Origin: Hysterangium stoloniferum
Lineage: Eukaryota > Basidiomycota > Agaricomycetes > Hysterangiales > Hysterangiaceae
Length of the DNA stretch: 64,000 nucleotides
Reading direction: 5' to 3'
Assembly (NCBI GenBank): GCA_015178975.1
Contig: WHVD01000011.1
Location: 248,001 to 312,000, forward strand
A program made the position numbers and the translations under genes. Numbering within the stretch: the first letter of the stretch is position 1; the number at the start of each line of letters is the position of its first letter. Below the pieces are notes generated by a model, which had not been told where the DNA came from, did no database searches, and saw only the letters and a program-made list of their open reading frames with translations. Positions 10,960-23,090 of this stretch are shown piece by piece.

Positions 10960-12876
10960 ATGCCCTCTTCCTCACTCTCAACCCCCACCTCAGATAGCTC
11001 TCTCGACTTTGGGGACACCCGTCGTCTCATAGTCGTCTCCAATCGCCTTCCTATCACCATCACCAAAGATGCGAAAGGCGAATACCACTTCAAGATGTCT
11101 TCCGGCGGTCTCGTTTCCGCTCTATCCGGCTGCAAAAAGTCGATGGAGTTCACATGGATAGGATGGCCGGGCTTCTTTATACCAGAAAAGGACCGCGAGC
11201 ACGTCAACAAGCGACTAATGGAAGAATACTCCTGCCAGGCCGTCTATCTCACCGACGAGGTCGCCGAAAAGCACTACAACGGCTTCTCCAACTCCATTTT
11301 GTGGCCATTGTTCCACTACCATCCCGGCGAGATGAACTTCGACCAGGACAACTGGCAGGCATACCGTGAAGCCAATATCCGTTTTGCCGAGGCAGTCCGC
11401 CCCCTACTGCGTGACGGCGATACAGTCTGGGTCCAGGATTACCATTTGATGCTCCTTCCCATGGTATTGAGAGGCCTCATCGACGGTGACAAGCTCGGCC
11501 ACCTCTCCATGAAAGAACTTGCCGCATTGAAGGAAGGGATTGAACAAGAAGATTTGTCACATCTACCTCCCGTGAGCAATACGAAAATAGGCTTCTTCCT
11601 ACACACGCCTTTTCCCAGCAGCGAGATTTACAGGTATGTGTAGTTCCGCATAGTTTAACGGTCATTCAGAATCTCGCCAGAATCCTGCCTGTACGACGAG
11701 AAATCCTCCTTGGCGTCCTTTATTGCGACCTGATTGGCTTCCACACTTATGACTATGCACGCCACTTTCTTTCTTCGTGTACAAGAATCCTTGGGCTCGC
11801 CACAATGCCAAACGGTGTCGAATTCTCAGGCCGTTATGCCCATGTTGGCACATTCCCAATCGGTATCGATCCGCAATCGTTTATCGATGTGAGTTCTCCC
11901 GCTCCCGCGCGTAGCTCGATGATTGACAATGCATGCATCCAGAACCTGGAAAAGCCTTCTGTGCAAGCCCGTATAGCTGCCTTGGAACAGCGCTTCAAAG
12001 ACGTCACCATCATCGTCGGTGTAGACCGTCTCGACTACATCAAGGGTGTCCCCCAAAAGCTCCACGCACTGGAGCTGTTCCTTTCCCAGCATCCGGAATG
12101 GATCGGCAAGGTCGTTCTGTGTCAATTAGCCGTACCGTCTCGTCAGGACGTCGAAGAATATCAGAACCTTCGTTCGACCGTTAACGAGCTGGTCGGTCGT
12201 ATCAACGGGCGATTTGGCACAGTCGAGTTCATGCCCATCCATTTTATGCATAAGAGTATCCCCTTTGATGAATTGTGTGCGCTATACGCTGTTAGCGACG
12301 TATGCCTCGTTTCGAGCACACGTGACGGAATGAATTTGGTAAGATTGATTTATTTATTTATTTTAAATGTTCGGCTTACCGAGACATGTTTTGCAGGTAT
12401 CGTACGAGTATATCGCCTGCCAACAAAAGCGTTGTGGTGCTATGATCTTGTCCGAATTTGCCGGCGCTGCTCAATCGCTGAATGGCAGTATTATCGTGAA
12501 CCCCTGGGATTCCCAACAACTTGCAGATGCGATCCATGAAGCCGTCACGATGGACATGGAGACCCGAAAAGCAAACCAACAGAAGTTGTTCAAGGTATGC
12601 TGCTCCTCGACTATCATCTTGCCGGCGATGCTAAACCCATCCTAGTACGTGAGCAAGTTCTCTGCCGCATTCTGGGGCACATCGTTCGTGGGCGAGATGG
12701 GCCGGATAAGTCCCTCAGGCCACGTCGAGAAAGCACCAGAAGAGCCACTCGCGGAGAAGATTCCAAATGGCCTCCACACGCCTGAGGGAAATGACCGGGC
12801 ACATTTTATTGACCCGATGAAGCCCTTGCCTCTGGACGGCACTGACAAGGGGAAGGCCGTTCGCGAACACGATTAG
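10960..12876 (+). CDS. TPS1: trehalose-6-phosphate synthase
   Basis: Makes trehalose-6-phosphate from UDP-glucose and glucose-6-phosphate, the first step of trehalose synthesis, important for stress tolerance and control of glycolysis. GT20 family motifs are present: SNRLPITITKD near the start, the SGGLVSAL loop, VQDYHLMLLP, HTPFPSSEIYR, GVDRLDYIKGVPQKL and RDGMNLVSYE. Five exons: 10960-11633, 11681-11888, 11943-12338, 12397-12594, 12646-12876. Phases agree and give 568 residues. The last exon adds a hydrophilic tail after the catalytic domain. There is no phosphatase domain, so this is the Tps1 rather than the Tps2 type. Confidence 0.96.
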
Positions 12877-14075
12877 GGCATACCCGTTCAATCGGCCGTC
12901 TCTTGAGACTCGCTCTGTGTTTTCGAAAGAATAGATGCGTTTCCTATGTTAACATACCGGGACTTTATTGGTAAAAACTCCTAGTGTAATATCACTTTTT
13001 CTGCATCATACTAGTCGCCTCCAGCTGCTGCTCTCTACCACTCATCTGCTTTTCTTCTGCTGCTTACGCTTTTTTTTTGGTATCGTTGTCTCTGGTCATC
13101 TGCTATACATGGGTCTCTTTTCTTGTTAGAGTTGAAAAGATATATATCCGATTCGCTAGACTAACATAGTGATATTGTAATAATACGGGTGTAGTGATAA
13201 TAGATTGACGTACATGTCTCTGTCCATATGACGACTATTAGTAGTGATTTTTGCGAACTTAATTAACACTTGGAGATCCGAGATGAGGAGATGGGGACTC
13301 TGGCTGTTTGCGGGACGGAAATTGTGTCCATCGATTTCCCGGTCCCGATTGGGTGCGGAATACGAGCAGGAGCATACATACCGACGGCCAGGCTATTGCT
13401 CGGGTAGCCACTATACGAAGCTTCCCAGATATATGGTGGTATGGCGCGGCAGCGTGGACGACGGCAACCTGTGTGTAAGATAGAGAAGTGGCACAATTAC
13501 AAGAATTGTAATCCAACAAGATACAACAGCCACATGGGATCGCAACATCCCTTTGTATTTGACATTGGATCATTTCGCGAACGGCGTCGGTTTTTAGTTG
13601 TCAAAGTTGCCTCACCGAGGAGTCCCTGTCTGGATAGGTGCACGATACCGTGTCCGGCACTGGAATATATGATCCAAAGACCTCGAAGCCTGTCCCGGCA
13701 CGCAGGAATGTCATTCATCGACTTTAATCCGTTGAATCCCAGATACCATACTATTTTGCGCAGGGGCTGAATCTGAGCCTTGCCGCGAAGTAAGCAGGAT
13801 CCGTGCTCCAACAATTCCCCCCAAGTAGCTCTTTAGAATCTTGGACATACCCCTCAAAAAGCGACTCGAGAAAAAAAAAAAGAGGGAATCTACAGATATA
13901 CCACATCGTCGGAATGGTTGAGAGATTGGCTCTACAATAATAACAAAACTCGAATGTTTAAACAGTGGCAAACAACCAACAGAACCCAATTGGAACCCCA
14001 CCCCAGGCGCACTTACCTAAGCAGAAATTACCTCAGCTTCGCAGTCCCCCCTCAGCTAAAGTATCAGCACCAACG
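12877..14075. other. intergenic TPS1 3' region to VMA9
   Basis: T-rich stretch just after TPS1 consistent with its 3' untranslated region, then sequence without recognised genes. A long open frame enters VMA9 from 13965, but family length argues that it is leader rather than coding. Confidence 0.45.
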
Positions 14076-14401
14076 ATGGCCTCCCTCTGGCCCGTCCTCT
14101 TCTTATTTTTTATAACTATGGGCATAATGGTTGCCGCGTGGTTCGCTACGCCCAAGGGGCCACAACAGACGTATGTTTCGAGTGTACTTACATATTCGTC
14201 GCTCGTTCTTACTCTTGGACATGACAGACTACTACGGACGAGTTTCTTGCTGACTCTGGTGTGTTGTTATTTGATGTGGGCAATAACATATATGGCGCAG
14301 CTGCATCCGTTACTTGGTAAGTCGTCGATTGTGACCAAGGGAAGATGGTGTATTTGAGCTGTATTTTTGCAGTCCCTCAAAGGGCGGTAGATGTAGAATG
14401 A
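14076..14401 (+). CDS. VMA9: V-type proton ATPase subunit e
   Basis: Small hydrophobic subunit of the membrane V0 sector, needed for assembly of the vacuolar proton pump. Three exons (14076-14170, 14228-14316, 14373-14401) splice to 70 residues. The first exon encodes MASLWPVLFLFF and the conserved WFATPKGPQQT loop. The second encodes helix two, LLTLVCCYLMWAITYMAQLHPL. The third encodes the short tail PQRAVDVE. The start at 14076 is preferred over an in-frame ATG at 13965 because family members are 65-75 residues and begin at this hydrophobic helix. Confidence 0.93.
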
Positions 14402-14646
14402 GGAGATTGTCGTTGGATTTTTTTAAGGCAAGCCACACTTGTTATTGTTAAATCCATCCTACTAATGCATAAACTGATATTTTCAACAGTTAGATATCAA
14501 TTTTGTAGCTCTATACAAGGGACCATCGGACATGTTTCCCAGTTAATTCAGCACGTATTATACCATTTTCTGCACATTACTATATTCGTGAGAAACTATC
14601 GGGTGGTTTGTTGATATTGGATACCCTTGGTGCTCTCACGTGCACC

Positions 14647-16263
14647 TCAGCGAACATCTACTTTTGCTATGGAATCCCATCCCCACGAGTGACTATCTGA
14701 AGCGGGTTCAATAGGAACGTCGTTGAATGATTCCGATCCTGCACCAGGCCACTCGTCCCATGAGAAGCCATTTGTTACATCGCCCAAGGCGCTGTCATTC
14801 TCACTCTGCATCTCGGGTTCTTCTGAAAGGTCTGTTTCTGTCAACCTTCCTTCTCTGTGAACTGTAACGATAGTATGAGCCACCATGATGGTTTAAAAGG
14901 CCAGGTGTCCCTACCATGTCTTTTCCAGGTGACCGCAGTCTCCCAACCGTTCTCTGCCTTAATGACAACCCATTCATCTGGATCCAATCCATCACTCTTG
15001 AAGTGCCTCTCGAGCTCCCCTATTTGGCCTTTGCACCTCATACTTACAACTCCGTGGCTCCACAATTCAGCAAAAGTCAATGTACTCTCTTCCCTCTCAT
15101 TCATCGCCTCGCGAACAGCTTGATGCACCTTTTCGCGATCCGAAGGAAAGGACAGCTCCTCCGACGAGAGAGGATGAGGCTCATGTGTGTGTACTGCTTG
15201 AAGGACTGGCTTGTGGTGTGGATTCACCCCCGCTAGATCTCTGCCATCCGTCACCGGCGCGTTTTTCCTCCGGAAAACCGCCACTTGACTCGCGAATCCC
15301 AGATTGTCCTCTCGATTCCATGGATCCGGTTCCACCGCTAGCCCGACGCCACCGACCTCAACTTCGTACCCAAACGCCGCGGCGGATTCCATGCAGTAAC
15401 TCCTCCACTCTTCCACCGTCCATTCGAATTTGTGATCGTGGTGTCTGAGGATTATATGAGATGTGTGGATTGCACAGTAAGTTAGAAGCGTACCGAAAAA
15501 TGCGATCAGTCCTGTTTGTTGGATCAGGGTAGCCCGTTGGTGATTTCTTCCCTGGAGGACTGAATCTTTGATTATACGTAAAATTAGGTGTGGTAAGAAG
15601 CAGTAAACGGGGACGGTAATGTCCCAAAAGCACTGGTGCAAATAGCGGAAGCAAGTCAGGCGGTAGGTGCTCTATACTGAAAAATCGACATGAAAGTGAT
15701 AAATTATGAGTGCAAGTCAAAAAAAACCACATACACTTCAGTCGCCACAAATGCGTCGATATTGGCCTCGTGGAACACTTTATTGATAGCCTCAAACCCA
15801 CCCTCCCACATATAGACCGTCAGCGGCATCCACCGCGCGCCGCGCCGCGCCCATCGCTCATGTCCCGTAAAATCCTTCGCAGAATCGCGCCCCAAAGGCG
15901 CGGTGACGCCAATCGCATAATTGATATCTTCGCGCGACGGATCGAGCCCGTGCAGAGTGTGCACATAGAGCTCGTGGTCGTTGGCAAAGTTCGCCGGTGG
16001 CGGACGGGTCCTGGCGGGTTCAACTAGGCATCGCAAGAGATTGCCTTCGCCGCAGCCGATATCGAGGACCTTGGGAGGATAATACGATGGTGTTCATGAA
16101 TTGGATATGTAGAGTATGGTATTAAAGATTAACATACGGAGTGGACACTTTCGCGGCGAAAGATGTCTAAGATCCAGGCTTGTCGTTGTAGATAGAGAGG
16201 TGGATTGAAGGTTACTGTGAGATCGCCTTCCTCTAGTGGAACATCATCCAAGACTTCTGCCAT
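14647..16263 (-). CDS. HEN1: small RNA 2'-O-methyltransferase HEN1
   Basis: Methylates the 3'-terminal 2'-OH of small RNAs, protecting them from uridylation and decay. Five exons (16138-16263, 15735-16069, 15494-15676, 14915-15444, 14647-14861) give 462 residues. The N-terminus has the family signature TFNPPLYLQRQ. VLDIGCGEGNLL is the S-adenosylmethionine loop. ATEVIEHLPPDLL carries the metal-binding EVIEH core, and HHDHKFEWT supplies the further histidine. TTPNFTYNQRFSPP matches the loop between them. The C-terminal 150 residues are variable. All catalytic residues that I know for the family are present, so the enzyme should be active. It implies a working small-RNA pathway in this fungus. 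Confidence 0.92.
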
Positions 16264-16457
16264 TCAAGGTAAGGCAGCAAAGGAAGAATGATCATATAGC
16301 GTTACATAAGAGCAACGAACAAAAAAAAACATTTTCATCACACAAAAGGCAACTTCGGCAGAATGCGATATATTTGGAAGGAGCACAAGACAAAAAGACG
16401 TAAATTCATCTATTAAATTTTCGAGAAATCCACAACTCAAGCGTAACTTTGACGCAT

Positions 16458-18327
16458 TTACCAAACTCTAGTCTCCAACAAAATGTCCCCATGGGCTTCC
16501 AGACCGATGCAGGCCTTGAGGAACTGTTCAAGACCATTGCGTTGCTTGCTCAAGCTATTGACAACGTCGGTACCTGTGGTGTTGCTCAGTTAGTTGGCAC
16601 TTTATAGAGAAACATTGGAACCAACCGGGCTTAACGAGGGGCGCTTTGAGCATGTAGGAAAGCAGAGACAGCACAGAGTACAAGGGCTGGAACTCCTGGG
16701 CATTCTTGCCGTCACGGTACTGGATACGAGTCAGAAGCTCCGCGAGCACCGTAAGATCAAGAATGAGGGGCGTAGCAAGCAGGGAGTCCTGATAAAATAT
16801 GTTACATACATGCAGATAATGAATAGTAAATACACACCTCGCACTCATTGAATATGTTGATGGTAGAACGGCCTCCCATCAGAATCTCGGAGTAATACTC
16901 ATCGAGGGCACGTTTAGAATCGCCAACGGCTGGGACATACTTGATGACAATGATGTGGTCGGGGTGCTCGCCCTTATCAGCCTTGCCTGGTTTGTGAGAC
17001 ACAGTGGTAGACGGCTCAGGGGCTTTAAAGAGCAGCCTGTTGCTCTCGACCATGTCGTCAACGACGCTGCTCTTGCTGATTTCTTTGCTTTTGAACTGCG
17101 CCTCGGCGGAAAGATTGTGTCCATCGTTGTTACCGAGATGGTTGTATGACGCGATACTGAGAGGTTTGATACCAGCGTTGACGAGAAATTCGGCAAGAAC
17201 ACTTTTGAGTTTGGTCTGTCCAGACTTTAGATCATCCCCGCCGATGAAAGAGCGCTTCTTCTCCGCAAGTTCGATGACACCGGGAACAAACGTGTTCTGA
17301 GGAGCACCGTTGATGAAAGGTGCATTCTCAAGAATAGCGGCAATTGCGAAGATCGTGGAAGGAGAAACTTCGTCGTGGGAGCTCTTGATGGCGGCGAGAA
17401 GATTGTCGGCGGTGTCATTGACACCGGCGAGGATGTCGGAGTACCGTTCGGTGTTCGCAGTCCAGAAGACAATGACACGGTCAAGCTCATTTTCAGCTTT
17501 GAAAGAACGGATGTCGGCACGAATTTTCTCGAGATGGGCAAGCTTGTCAGTGCCAGGTATGAGATTATCGGCACGCGCTTCTTGATTGGCAGCGATGAAA
17601 GACGGGTAATAGATGGAAGGGAGGGGTTTTCCCAAGAGTGCCATCATGGGAGCGACTTGGCGTTGGAGATCCCAGTCTAGAACCTGGGCGCGAGCCATAG
17701 CTTGATCCATTGAAACGCCAGAGATATCCCATCCGCCAATGACGAGATCGTTGGGGTGGACCATAGGAAGGACGTCGGAGATGGGGACATGGACATCCTT
17801 GCCAGTAGAAGGATCAGAACCAATGCGAATAGTGGACGCACGGAGAAGAGAACCGATGTAGTTGGGTATCTGGATACCAGACTTGGTGTGCCAGGTTATG
17901 TTATGGCGGTTAGCGAGGATTGTTGCACACAAGGTGGAACCGTTGTTTCCTCCAATACCGACCATCATCAAACTAGCGACGACATTGTCAGGAGACTGAT
18001 CGCAATAGCGCAATAATTCACATACCCTGTCTTTTGGACCTTCCTCGTAGTCCTAAATTCAAAGGACTGGACAGTAGGGACAACGGTGATTTGACCATCG
18101 GCCGAGGTGACAACGTTAGCCCCGCGATTTTCGTACTTGGCATTAATAAATTCATCGGTATACGTCGTGTTTTCAGAGTTCACGACAATAGAATAAGGGC
18201 GGCGAGCGGAGGTTGGGTGAATGGGCGGGGAAGCCAGAGGCCCATCGAGTTGGGATTCTGGGGTGTTGAAACCGGAAGTGGGGGTATATACAGGATTATT
18301 ATGTATGATGGATGTCATCGTAGGCAT
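16458..18327 (-). CDS. INO1: inositol-3-phosphate synthase
   Basis: NAD-dependent conversion of glucose-6-phosphate to inositol-3-phosphate, the committed step of inositol and phosphatidylinositol synthesis. Four exons (18026-18327, 16838-17972, 16626-16788, 16458-16573) encode 571 residues. Landmarks are [14 protein letters not shown] (NAD loop), [51 protein letters not shown] and the closing [14 protein letters not shown]. The N-terminus is about 30 residues longer than usual and Pro/Ser-rich. A second in-frame Met three codons later is an equally good start. Confidence 0.96.
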
Positions 18328-20200
18328 ATTAGAAACCTCTAGGAGCGGGGCTGGAGTGTTTGTTTCCTCGATGACGATTATGGGAGCTACTGAGCTGATT
18401 CGAGTACATGCACAAGTAGAAGGGTGGTTCTGCTCCTTTTTAAATGTACAAAGAACAAGTCAGGATCGAGGAAGTCAAGTGAGAAAATATTGGAAAATAC
18501 CTGTTTGTAACCAAAGCGGAAAGAGATTGCTTATCGATAGCACGGATTGATCGTATCCTTTTAAACGGATCGGCCACGAAATCTTCATTAGTCGTAAGTT
18601 GTTACATAAGTAAATATATCAGACCGGCCTCCTCACTCCGAGGGCAGCCACGTTCTACAGCCAATCTCGGCTCTTTACTATCATTCTAGCGAGAAATGGA
18701 CGTTGTATAATAAGTCTGAAAAGAGCATGGATTCTGGTGGAACCAGTGAGCCCACAGTAACGAGTGGCGGAGCTTTTGTCGGACTTGCCTTGCAACACTT
18801 GTGCTCATGCTAAACGTGAATGTCTATCACTAATAATCTCTGTCTCGAACCGATCGGGGCTATTGGCGACCATTGCTGTTACGCCAATCTAAAGCGACAT
18901 GAAGTGTAGATTCTGCCTCATATCATTACCCGTGAAGCAACGTTTTAAGAATCTTCTCTCGGCAGCCTTTACAAGGAACGTTCTGGTGTTGATCGTTTAC
19001 TGGTAGTGAAGGATTCTTCCATGACAGGGACATGCTGGATGATGATAAGTGCTATTAGAGTCTGTACTAATTCTGTACGATAGCTTTTCTGTACCGCAGC
19101 GAATTCGAACGCCCGTAGGCGTTCACTTCTACAGGGCCCATCCTAAACATAAAAATAAAATACCAGGCCCTAAACTCTATAGCTCAGAATCTTAAACCCT
19201 GAGTATCTTAGTGAAACCTCCGACTTTCCCGTGATTGGTAGGCCAGGCAGTTGCAGTTGCCATTTCTTCTGGATCTCTAATTTCAAGTCTTATCTATTCT
19301 AGATCATCATTTTTCCACCAACTCCAACTCCATGAAATCACGTCAGCGACAACATATCATCCGAAAACGATAGAAGTCGACTCCTGCGGGCGCTTAATTG
19401 GGTACCCCAAAGCTATATGCCTCGTGCTATTATCTGCGAGGTTTCGCCTGGTCCTTACATTCAGAAATCGAAAATGCCAATTCAACAATCAGGATAATCA
19501 TGTTTTTCACTATCCCATTTACAGCCCGTTCTCATCTGATTCACGGCTGTAGGCGTGGATATTCCTGAAGGAGTGCCCGGAATACCGAGAAAAATACTAA
19601 AGAAGTTGGCTAACCCGGGCCCATCATGCGGGATCCGGAGGTATAACCACTGCGAATGGCACAATCTTAGCAGAGATAAGGAGCTCGGACAAAAGAAGCG
19701 AAGTGTTAGATACGACAGGCGTCGCTGACTTGTTGTCGTATCTTGGCAATGCGGGGCACCCGTGTGATCCGGATAGACCGTTGTTGAAACTGTGCCAGGT
19801 TGCGAGGGGCGGACAAAAAATACAGCTCGACATCAGAGATTTTTTCTGACAGTGATTAAGACGAACATGAAGGGACAGCGTGATGTCTCCGTAGCGGTGT
19901 AATATGATGTCACTTTTGATACCAGATAGTGAATGCTGGTTGTAATATATGTAGATGAAGAATAGAACTGGCTTGTCATCTTATCATGGGAACCGTTTCC
20001 ACGCATAAAAAAACCCGAGCTTTATCGGCGGGATTGGTTGAAAATTTTGCTTAGATAGTAAATGGTGTAATGCGATAACAATTGAGAATGATATTGGTGA
20101 AGCATAGCTCTGAACAAGAAAGTGACTATCCCATTATTCGGAGGTAAAAATGCCACCTTCCGATAAGAAAATTATGAGGAAGCTCACATATACGAACACA
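18328..20200. other. long intergenic region between INO1 and REX4
   Basis: 1.9 kb without a gene that I can support. It must contain the INO1 promoter at its left end and the REX4 3' region at its right end. One short perfect inverted repeat, GAACGCC...GGCGTTC, lies near 19108-19125. Open frames are short, lack similarity and overlap on both strands. Confidence 0.45.
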
Positions 20201-21627
20201 CTACCGTCCCAACGTTGCCCACCAATTTGTGCCTGCTGGCGTCGTTGAAATATTCTTTTCTTTATTCCGTATACCGGTAACGACTCGCTTAGACTCGCCC
20301 CCCTCCCTGCGGGACTTCGTTACAACTGATAACCCAGAACTGATCCCCTGTTTTTTCGGCCGTCGAGTTGTCATGAGAGCTCCTTTGCTCGTCCCGATCG
20401 CTGTATCCTCATCCTGGACTTCTTTCGCCGTACGCTTACGTGTCGAATCCGCAGTATGATACGATCCATCGTCTACCGTTGATTTGGATGGTTTTTGTCT
20501 AATCACGCGAGTCGGGGGAATATAGCCCTTATCCCATATTTTTTTATGGAGCCTGTAAAGCGCCATAGTAGCACGGGCATCAATGACCTTGTGAGATATG
20601 ATAACGGGAATCAGCAGAAGAAAATTAAATATGTAAAGTTGTGACCAACACTTGAGTGCTCTCCCGATTGTATATCCACACCTAGCTCCTGACTTACTAG
20701 CTTTCTTAATGCTGCTCGCTTATTTCTCTTTATAGGAGCTAATGGAGTGCCGGCAGGGTCTGCTGGTAGTTGCGTTGATATTGTGCCATGTTTTCCTGCG
20801 AGAATTTGAGAATCCCGTATCATATTGTGTGGATGAGACAGTAGTAGTGCCTGTCTTTATATGAGTCTTCGTATTAGATCAGTGACATCATACTTCACCT
20901 GAAGGTCATTGTGTACTGCATGTCCAACAAGTATTCTATCCTTCAACAAATCCGAAACTGCTTTCTGTACATCTGAAAATGACGTTGCTGCATTCCGAAT
21001 AAGAAAAGATGATATACGATACATTCCTTCGTGCAGACATACCATTCACCATATCACTTTCTCGAACCCCACTGACGGCCGTCCGCCAATCCGTTACACG
21101 CTCTCGTTGTCGCACGAACAAGTCGAGAAGAACAGCTCCGTAGTAATTCACCACACTGACTCGCGCCAGAGAAGATTCATCTTCACCGTCTCTCGCCGCC
21201 AGACTTCGCTTTTTCGAATCGCCTGCTATCCCAACCATCTCGCAATCAATAGAGATATATTTTCCCGGTCTGTAAAGCTGCCCTCAATAACGGTAGAAGC
21301 GTGTTTATTTGAGTGCCTCACAGCAAATGTGCTTCAGGATACGTGCTCTCTCCGTAAATCATCCGCCGTAGGGATATCACTGAATCTGGGTTACCGCCCT
21401 TCTCCAATACGGGTACTTTGCTAGACTCAGCAGAAGTAGACAAAACGACCGATCCTTCTGAAGTTACCGATCCTGGATCTGCAACCTTCCGCCTCTTTTT
21501 CGGTCTTCCATTGGAATCAGTGGCCGAGGTTAAACTCTATAAAAAAAGTTTGTGAGCTAGGAATGTATTAACACTAATGAAGACTTATTACCTTTTTCAA
21601 TGCCAACCAATTCGAGGATGGGGTCAT
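20201..21627 (-). CDS. REX4: RNA exonuclease 4 (DEDDh family)
   Basis: 3'-5' exonuclease implicated in pre-rRNA processing. Six exons (21592-21627, 21322-21536, 21043-21269, 20899-20987, 20650-20850, 20201-20587) give 384 residues. The N-terminal third is basic and low complexity, with a PKKRRKV-like nuclear signal. The nuclease domain has all catalytic blocks: [10 protein letters not shown] (D and E), [12 protein letters not shown] (D) and [19 protein letters not shown] (H and D). The C-terminus is basic and probably disordered. The start Met is on a 12-codon exon, as often seen in basidiomycete versions. Confidence 0.92.
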
Positions 21628-21730
21628 TAGAAGTTACCTGGGGAATTTATGCAAAGGCCACGTGACGGGCCTTTTCCAGTGAGCTACCTGAGATACTGTT
21701 ATCAAAGTATTAAATGGGGGTGGTGCCGGG

Positions 21731-21813
21731 GGTTCTATGGGGTAGTGGTTATCCCCCGAGATTTTGAAATGCAGTTTCTTCTCGTGACCCCGGTTCGAAT
21801 CCGGGTAGGACCT
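21731..21813 (+). tRNA. tRNA-Gln(TTG) with an 11-base intron
   Basis: Acceptor stem GGTTCTA pairs with TAGGACC with one G-T wobble. The D arm contains TAGTGGTTA. Anticodon stem CGAGA/TCTCG encloses TTTTGA. The T arm is CCCGG-TTCGAAT-CCGGG. Reading the 7-base loop with anticodon TTG requires removal of about 11 bases after position 37, the canonical intron site in nuclear tRNAs. The sequence closely resembles known fungal tRNA-Gln outside the intron. The gene lies between the divergent REX4 and esterase genes. Confidence 0.88.
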
Positions 21814-21816
21814 TGG

Positions 21817-21822
21817 TTTTTT
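21817..21822 (+). terminator. RNA polymerase III T-run terminator
   Basis: Six consecutive T bases four bases after the end of the tRNA-Gln gene, the normal polymerase III stop signal. Confidence 0.8.
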
Positions 21823-21927
21823 AGATATTTTTCACCTGATTGCCGGCAATCAATTATTTCCGATGAATTTCCCCAGGCTAATTTTAGTGGGCATCGCCTC
21901 CTGATTACGCCACCTTGAAGCTATACT

Positions 21928-23090
21928 ATGTCTGAAGTACAGAAGACTCCAAGTTGGCAAGAATTTTCTTCTCTCAGTCGCATTGTCATTTTGTTAGTCT
22001 TTCTTGGTATAAGGAAGACGTGTCATTTTAAATGATTCCGGCCTTGTTTTGCTGATTGTTTTTTTACAGTGGCGACTCTTATAGCGACGTAGGGTATACA
22101 TTGAGGAGGGATACTCCACGGCCGACTCTAGAAGAACCACTAGGAATTAAATTTCCAGGGTTCCCGTACGACGGGGGTTGTAATTGGGTAATGATTTCTT
22201 TCGAATCCATCTACTCTTTATTAACGCGTATATGTTCGTCTTTTCGTTACATAGGTTGGATACGTCGCTAGGGAATATAGCCAGTCTCCTTTACTTATAT
22301 ATGATTATGCGCAGTGCGGTCAAACGACGCACGCTCTCAAGCATCAGTTCAATTTGTTCAAGCAACAGAATTTTAAGGGAGACATCTTGCCCCTGCCATT
22401 ATGGAAGGCAGAGAGTTCGTTATTTGGTACGATTTGTTTTTGTATTCGAAGTCACCACTTGAAATTATGCTTCCTGACGAATCGCTAACAGTTACGTGGA
22501 TGGGTATCAATGATCTAGGCATGAGGTAAGACGTCCCATGTCAAATATTCTGCAACGCTAAGGTGCCGGTATCTCTACAACCCAAGTGATGATATCAAAG
22601 GCGCACAGAAGAGGATTTTCAAACTACAGGACGAACTTTACTCTCTGGGAGCACGAAACTTTCTGATCATTGACATGCCTCCGATCCATCGTACACCTGC
22701 TCTCGGTTGGTCTTGATTTGTGTTTGTGAGGTGGTTTGCTATACTTACTCAGCGCTATAATTTCCAGCATCCGTCGGGTCCTCCGCATCTTCGTTGAAAC
22801 AACAATATGAGGATTGGAATACTTTACTTCGCCCACGGCTTAAGGAATTTGCAACTTCACGCGACGATGCCACCGTTTTCTTGTTTTCTTCCTGGGATAT
22901 CTTTAACAAAATTCTCGACAATCCTAAAAGCTACGGATTCTCGGAGTCTGACCCTCAGGAGCGGGGGGGCGGCATTTGGAGGGACCACTTACACCCGACA
23001 GACCCTGTACACAAAATCATTGCAGCGGAGGTGTCGAAATTGCTGGCTTCAGAGGCATCGGGTCTTCCAATCGTTTTCAGCACTCCATAG
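21928..23090 (+). CDS. SGNH/GDSL esterase (CE16-like)
   Basis: Predicted serine esterase, perhaps a carbohydrate acetylesterase of the CE16 type. Six exons (21928-21992, 22070-22187, 22255-22426, 22492-22525, 22563-22705, 22768-23090) give 284 residues. The SGNH blocks are intact: IVIFGDSYSDVG supplies the nucleophile Ser, TWMGINDLG supplies Asn-Asp, and IWRDHLHPTDPVH supplies the catalytic Asp and His. NFLIIDMPPIHRTP is the usual strand before the second half. There is no signal peptide, as the GDSY block starts at about residue 23 after a hydrophilic leader, so the enzyme is probably intracellular unlike the secreted CE16 esterases. Confidence 0.88.

Noticed and set aside
13965-14075. N-terminal extension of the V-ATPase subunit e frame
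   Set aside because: Family members are about 70 residues and begin at the first membrane helix; the extension is low-complexity leader.
19108-19125. Short inverted repeat GAACGCC/GGCGTTC between INO1 and REX4
   Set aside because: Seven-base arms are too short to support a terminator, mobile-element end or operator without other evidence.
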